15,304 bases of DNA from Flavobacteriaceae bacterium (lineage in GTDB: Bacteria; Bacteroidota; Bacteroidia; Flavobacteriales; Flavobacteriaceae): positions 1,840,366-1,855,669 of the forward strand of contig CP070731.1 in assembly GCA_020347545.1 (NCBI GenBank). Direction: 5' to 3'. The notes below the pieces were generated by a model. That model saw only the letters and a list, made by a program, of their open reading frames with translations, made no database searches and was not told the origin of the DNA. Positions within the stretch are counted from its first letter, which is position 1. The number at the start of each line of letters is the position of its first letter. Below are positions 12,415 to 15,304 of this stretch, piece by piece. The translations under genes were made by a program, and so were the position numbers.

Positions 12415-13704
12415 TTAATCAAATTTTAATTCTCGAGCTTTTTTAATTTTTCCGGTGCATTCGCCAAAACCGATTCTTACCTCTCCGTTATCGCAATGCC
12501 CTCGCATAATGACCGTGTCTCCGTCAAGAATAAACTTTCTTTCCGTTCCATCTGACATTTTAAGAGGTTCAGTTCCTTTCCATGTCAATTCGAGCATGGA
12601 TCCATAGCTGCTTTTTTCCTTTCCGGATATTGTGCCACTACCATACAGATCTCCTGCCCGAACGTTACATCCATTAACTGTTTGATGCGCCAGCTGTTGC
12701 GATATACTCCAATACAGATTGTTAAAATTTGTGGTACTGACCAAGGTCTCTTTTTGTTTTTTTGGTTTAATAGATGTCAGCAACTTAATATCGTAAGTAT
12801 TCATCCCTTCTTCCTCCAGATAAGGCAGGGGTTTCGGATCTTGTTCAGGCCCCTTTGATTTATAAGGTTCAAGGGCGTCCAGGGTTACAATCCACGGAGA
12901 AATAGTTGAAGCAAAATTCTTCGCCAAAAAAGGGCCTAAAGGCACGTATTCCCACTTTTGTATATCTCTTGCAGACCAGTCATTGAGCAGCACCATACCA
13001 AAAATGTGATTTCTTGCTTCTGAAATCGGAACCGGTTTTCCAAGATCGTTGGTGTCTGTAGTAATAAAACCCATTTCTACTTCAAAATCAAGTAATTTGC
13101 ACGGTCCAAATACAGGTTTGCTCGCCCCTTGTGGAAGTGTCTGTCCCGACGGGCGCCTGATATTGGTGCCGGAAACAACAATTGATGAGGCTCTCCCGTG
13201 ATAACCCACAGGAATATGCAACCAATTTGGAAGCAATGCATTTTCGGGATCTCTGAACATAGTACCCACATTTGTGGCGTGATCCTTACTGGAATAGAAA
13301 TCCGTATAATCACCAATATCTACAGGTAGGAGCATTTCTATTTCATCGATGCCGAAAATAATCTCCTCACGGTGCTTTTTATGATCTCTTAATTTGTTGT
13401 TTTCTTCATCAAAGATGTCTGCGATCCGGTTGCGAACCAGCCTCCAAGTAGTTCTTCCATCGGCAATAAAATCGTTCAATGAGTCCTGCATAAAAATATC
13501 ATCGGTGAGCGGAATCCCTTCAAAGTATCCCAACTGTTGAAAGGCAGCAAGGTCTATTGCCCAATTTCCAATTCTTGTTCCAATAGTCGTTATATCGTCT
13601 TTGGTGAGAAAAACCCCGAATGGAATGTTTTGAATTGGAAAATCAGAATCCTTTTCAACAGGCAGCCAGCTTTTTCGTTTCGGATTATTAGCAGTTATTT
13701 TCAT
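12415..13704 (-). CDS. fahA: Fumarylacetoacetase
   Basis: A 429-residue full-length FAH. It hydrolyses 4-fumarylacetoacetate to fumarate and acetoacetate, the last step of phenylalanine/tyrosine degradation, in the cytoplasm. The N-terminal domain (about 1-125) precedes DYTDFYSSKDHATNVGTMFR (132-151). Residues equal to those of mouse FAH appear at a constant offset of 9: D135, catalytic H142, E208, E210 (LDFEVEMGF), D242 (LLNDWSARDIQ) and K262 (FLAKNFASTISPW). GYHGRASSIVVSGT and RPSGQ are also conserved. Homogentisate dioxygenase, its usual partner, is not in the window, so the gene stands alone here. A minus-strand -7 element lies at 13763-13770. Function is very secure. Confidence 0.97.
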   Translation of the reverse strand: MKITANNPKRKSWLPVEKDSDFPIQNIPFGVFLTKDDITTIGTRIGNWAIDLAAFQQLGYFEGIPLTDDIFMQDSLNDFIADGRTTWRLVRNRIADIFDEENNKLRDHKKHREEIIFGIDEIEMLLPVDIGDYTDFYSSKDHATNVGTMFRDPENALLPNWLHIPVGYHGRASSIVVSGTNIRRPSGQTLPQGASKPVFGPCKLLDFEVEMGFITTDTNDLGKPVPISEARNHIFGMVLLNDWSARDIQKWEYVPLGPFLAKNFASTISPWIVTLDALEPYKSKGPEQDPKPLPYLEEEGMNTYDIKLLTSIKPKKQKETLVSTTNFNNLYWSISQQLAHQTVNGCNVRAGDLYGSGTISGKEKSSYGSMLELTWKGTEPLKMSDGTERKFILDGDTVIMRGHCDNGEVRIGFGECTGKIKKARELKFD

Positions 13705-13762
13705 GATTTTTAAGAATTTGATAAAAAATTTTCTTTTAATTAGGAAAACAATTATTTCATTT

Positions 13763-13770
13763 CAAATATA
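13763..13770 (-). promoter_or_regulatory. -7 promoter element of the fumarylacetoacetase gene
   Basis: The minus strand reads TATATTTG, an exact TAnnTTTG match, 58 bases before the ATG at 13704. No clear -33 element is seen. It does not overlap the divergent glyA promoter at 13803-13810. Confidence 0.5.
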
Positions 13771-13802
13771 GAAGTTTCTCTATATATCAGGGATGAATTT
13801 AT

Positions 13803-13810
13803 TATTTTTG
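13803..13810 (+). promoter_or_regulatory. -7 promoter element of glyA
   Basis: TATTTTTG matches TAnnTTTG exactly and lies 35 bases before the ATG at 13846, giving an expected leader of about 29 bases. The final G of the element begins a GTG that opens a longer in-frame reading, which argues that the true glyA start is the downstream ATG. Confidence 0.55.
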
Positions 13811-13845
13811 TGCAGAATTATAAATTTACAAATAAAACGATATTC

Positions 13846-15132
13846 ATGAGCCGAGATCAAATAATTTTTGACCTGATAACCGAGGAAAGAGAAAGACAGA
13901 CAAATGGATTAGAGTTAATTGCTTCAGAAAACTATGTGAGCGAGCAGGTTATGGAAGCAGCGGGATCCATTTTAACCAATAAATATGCTGAGGGTTACCC
14001 CGGTAAAAGATACTACGGGGGATGTGAAGTTGTTGATCAGATTGAGCAGATTGCCATTGACAGAGCAAAGGAACTCTTCAATGCGGAATATGTTAATGTT
14101 CAACCGCATTCAGGCTCACAGGCAAATACAGCTGTATTTCAGGCCGTCTTAAAGCCAGGGGATCAGATTTTAGGCTTTGACCTCTCTCATGGAGGGCATC
14201 TAACGCATGGATCTCCTGTAAATTTTTCGGGAAAATTATATAAAACGGCATTTTACGGCGTAGAGAAGGAAACCGGCGTTTTAAATTATAACAAGATCCA
14301 GGAAAAAGCGAATGAAGTAAAGCCCAAGTTAATTATTGCGGGTGCATCTGCCTATTCCAGAGACATTGATTTCAAGCGTTTCAGGGAAATTGCAGATAGT
14401 GTTGGTGCCATCTTGCTTGCAGATATTTCACATCCTGCTGGCCTTATTGCCAAAGGAATTTTGAACGATCCAATTCCCCATTGCCATATTGTAACTACAA
14501 CGACGCACAAAACGTTAAGAGGGCCCAGAGGCGGAATAATCTTGTTGGGTAAAGATTTTGAAAACCCAATGGGGGAGACCACCCTTAAGGGAAAAGTAAA
14601 AATGATGAGCACCATTTTGAATTCTGCGGTTTTTCCAGGAATTCAGGGCGGACCTTTGGAGCATATCATTGCTGCCAAAGCCATTGCCTTTGGTGAGGCC
14701 TTGACGGATGAATTTTTGAATTATCAGATTCAGGTAAAGAAAAATGCTGCAGCTTTGGCGAAGGCTCTTGTTGACAAAGGGTATCACATCATTTCAGGCG
14801 GAACCGATAACCATATGATGCTTATCGATCTCAGAAACAAAAATATCACGGGTAAAGAAGCGGAAAACGCGTTGGTTAAGGCGGATATAACTGTGAATAA
14901 GAATATGGTTCCATTTGATGACAAATCCCCTTTTATCACTTCGGGAATCAGAATTGGTTCAGCAGCCATTACTACCCGAGGTTTAATTGAATCGGATATG
15001 CAGGCCATAGTTGATCTTATTGATGAAGTTATTCTAAATTTCGAGGATGAAGGCATTCTGGAGTCTGTAGCCGAGAAAGTTAACAGGATGATGCAGGATA
15101 GGCCATTGTTCGCTTCTTCTCTTGTTATATGA
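13846..15132 (+). CDS. glyA: Serine hydroxymethyltransferase
   Basis: A 428-residue PLP enzyme of fold type I. It interconverts serine and glycine with tetrahydrofolate, the main supply of one-carbon units, in the cytoplasm. Motifs: GLELIASENYVSEQV (21-35), LTNKYAEGYPGKRYYGG (43-59), VQPHSGSQANTAVF (85-98), HLTHGSPVNFSG, LADISHPAGLIAKG (191-204) and VTTTTHKTLRGPRGG (216-230) with Schiff-base lysine K222. The SHPAGL form, in place of AHIAGL of many SHMTs, is one I associate with Bacteroidota. The start is placed at ATG 13846 (MSRDQIIFDLI), which gives the family N-terminus; a GTG at 13810 adds 12 unrelated residues and overlaps the promoter. The gene stands alone and is divergent from fahA. 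No strong terminator follows. Confidence 0.97.
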   Translation: MSRDQIIFDLITEERERQTNGLELIASENYVSEQVMEAAGSILTNKYAEGYPGKRYYGGCEVVDQIEQIAIDRAKELFNAEYVNVQPHSGSQANTAVFQAVLKPGDQILGFDLSHGGHLTHGSPVNFSGKLYKTAFYGVEKETGVLNYNKIQEKANEVKPKLIIAGASAYSRDIDFKRFREIADSVGAILLADISHPAGLIAKGILNDPIPHCHIVTTTTHKTLRGPRGGIILLGKDFENPMGETTLKGKVKMMSTILNSAVFPGIQGGPLEHIIAAKAIAFGEALTDEFLNYQIQVKKNAAALAKALVDKGYHIISGGTDNHMMLIDLRNKNITGKEAENALVKADITVNKNMVPFDDKSPFITSGIRIGSAAITTRGLIESDMQAIVDLIDEVILNFEDEGILESVAEKVNRMMQDRPLFASSLVI

Positions 15133-15158
15133 TAATAATCATTTAATTACCACATAAT

Positions 15159-15182
15159 TTAACCTATTTTTACTTAGGTAAA
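15159..15182. repeat. Imperfect inverted repeat upstream of the last gene
   Basis: TTAACCTA and TAGGTAAA form an inverted repeat with 7 of 8 positions paired and an 8-base spacer. The spacer begins within TATTTTTA (15165-15172), one mismatch from the -7 consensus, so it could be an operator over a promoter. It could also be a chance pattern. Confidence 0.25.
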
Positions 15183-15193
15183 TATGTTGGTCA

Positions 15194-15304
15194 ATGGGCT
15201 CACAGGCTGTAAAGGCGATTGAAAGTTTAAGAGAGCGTAAAGAGTTTTTATATCATTTGCTCAATGATGTAAAGGCCCTTCAAATGATGCTCGAAAGAGA
15301 GGTT
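15194..15304 (+). CDS. N-terminal fragment of an unidentified protein, cut by window edge
   Basis: An open frame begins at ATG 15194 and stays open for 37 codons to the right edge. The product starts MGSQAVKAIESLRERKEF and continues LYHLLNDVKALQMMLEREV, an amphipathic helical stretch without signal peptide. It has the codon style of the neighbours and lies 61 bases after glyA on the same strand behind a possible -7 element. The helix LLNDVKALQMMLE resembles, from memory, the start of a Bacteroidota glutamate-cysteine-ligase-like (carboxylate-amine ligase) family, but 37 residues are too few for a call. An earlier ATG at 15184 is in another frame and stops after 12 codons. Confidence 0.55.
   Translation, partial: MGSQAVKAIESLRERKEFLYHLLNDVKALQMMLEREV

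Noticed and set aside
1..15304. tRNA or rRNA genes, CRISPR repeats, insertion sequences, phage or toxin-antitoxin genes
   Set aside because: I looked in all intergenic gaps and found no cloverleaf, regular spaced repeats, terminal inverted repeats with transposase, or related protein motifs.

Overview
The window looks like a contiguous piece of chromosome from a low-GC, probably marine, member of the Bacteroidota, most likely class Flavobacteriia. The evidence is consistent. Several start regions carry the Bacteroidota -7 promoter element TAnnTTTG (379-386, 9579-9586 and 13803-13810 on the plus strand; 267-274, 5091-5098 and 13763-13770 on the minus strand). Shine-Dalgarno sequences are mostly absent and replaced by A-rich leaders. 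The gene content (bshA, a YtxJ-type bacilliredoxin, OxyR next to Dps, a Bacteroidota-style SHMT) also fits. No tRNA, rRNA, CRISPR array, insertion sequence or phage gene was seen. Coding density is high and no stretch longer than 300 bases lacks a gene.

Layout. 1-262 (minus): N-terminal part of an adenosine/adenine deaminase. 419-3456 (plus): compact operon kdnA-kdsB-kdnB, predicted to make and activate 8-amino-3,8-dideoxy-Kdo for lipopolysaccharide. 3511-4085 (plus): two small conserved-looking proteins of unknown function. 4089-5042 (minus) and 5146-5616 (plus): divergent oxyR and dps sharing a 103-bp intergenic region with a perfect LysR-type palindrome; dps ends in a strong bidirectional terminator. 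5650-7133 (minus): a PlsC-like acyltransferase and a CoA-type Nudix hydrolase. 7285-8418 (plus): bshA. 8440-9516 (minus): aroB. 9602-12412 (plus): a packed operon of a frameshifted proline dehydrogenase, a membrane-anchored metallophosphoesterase and the bacilliredoxin ytxJ. 12415-13704 (minus): fumarylacetoacetase. 13846-15132 (plus): glyA. 15194-15304 (plus): the start of another gene cut by the window edge.

Themes. Two genes belong to bacillithiol metabolism (bshA makes the precursor; ytxJ encodes a bacilliredoxin), and oxyR-dps is a peroxide-defence pair, so redox and iron stress recur. The Kdo8N operon points to a modified outer-membrane core sugar. The rest is central metabolism: shikimate pathway, proline and tyrosine catabolism, one-carbon metabolism, purine salvage.

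The points most worth a second look are the Kdo8N operon, the single-base frameshift inside proline dehydrogenase at about 9841, the oxyR-dps operator, the acyltransferase with altered catalytic motifs, the internal Tat-like motif of the metallophosphoesterase, and the two small unknown proteins. I did not find convincing evidence for a wholly new multi-gene system.
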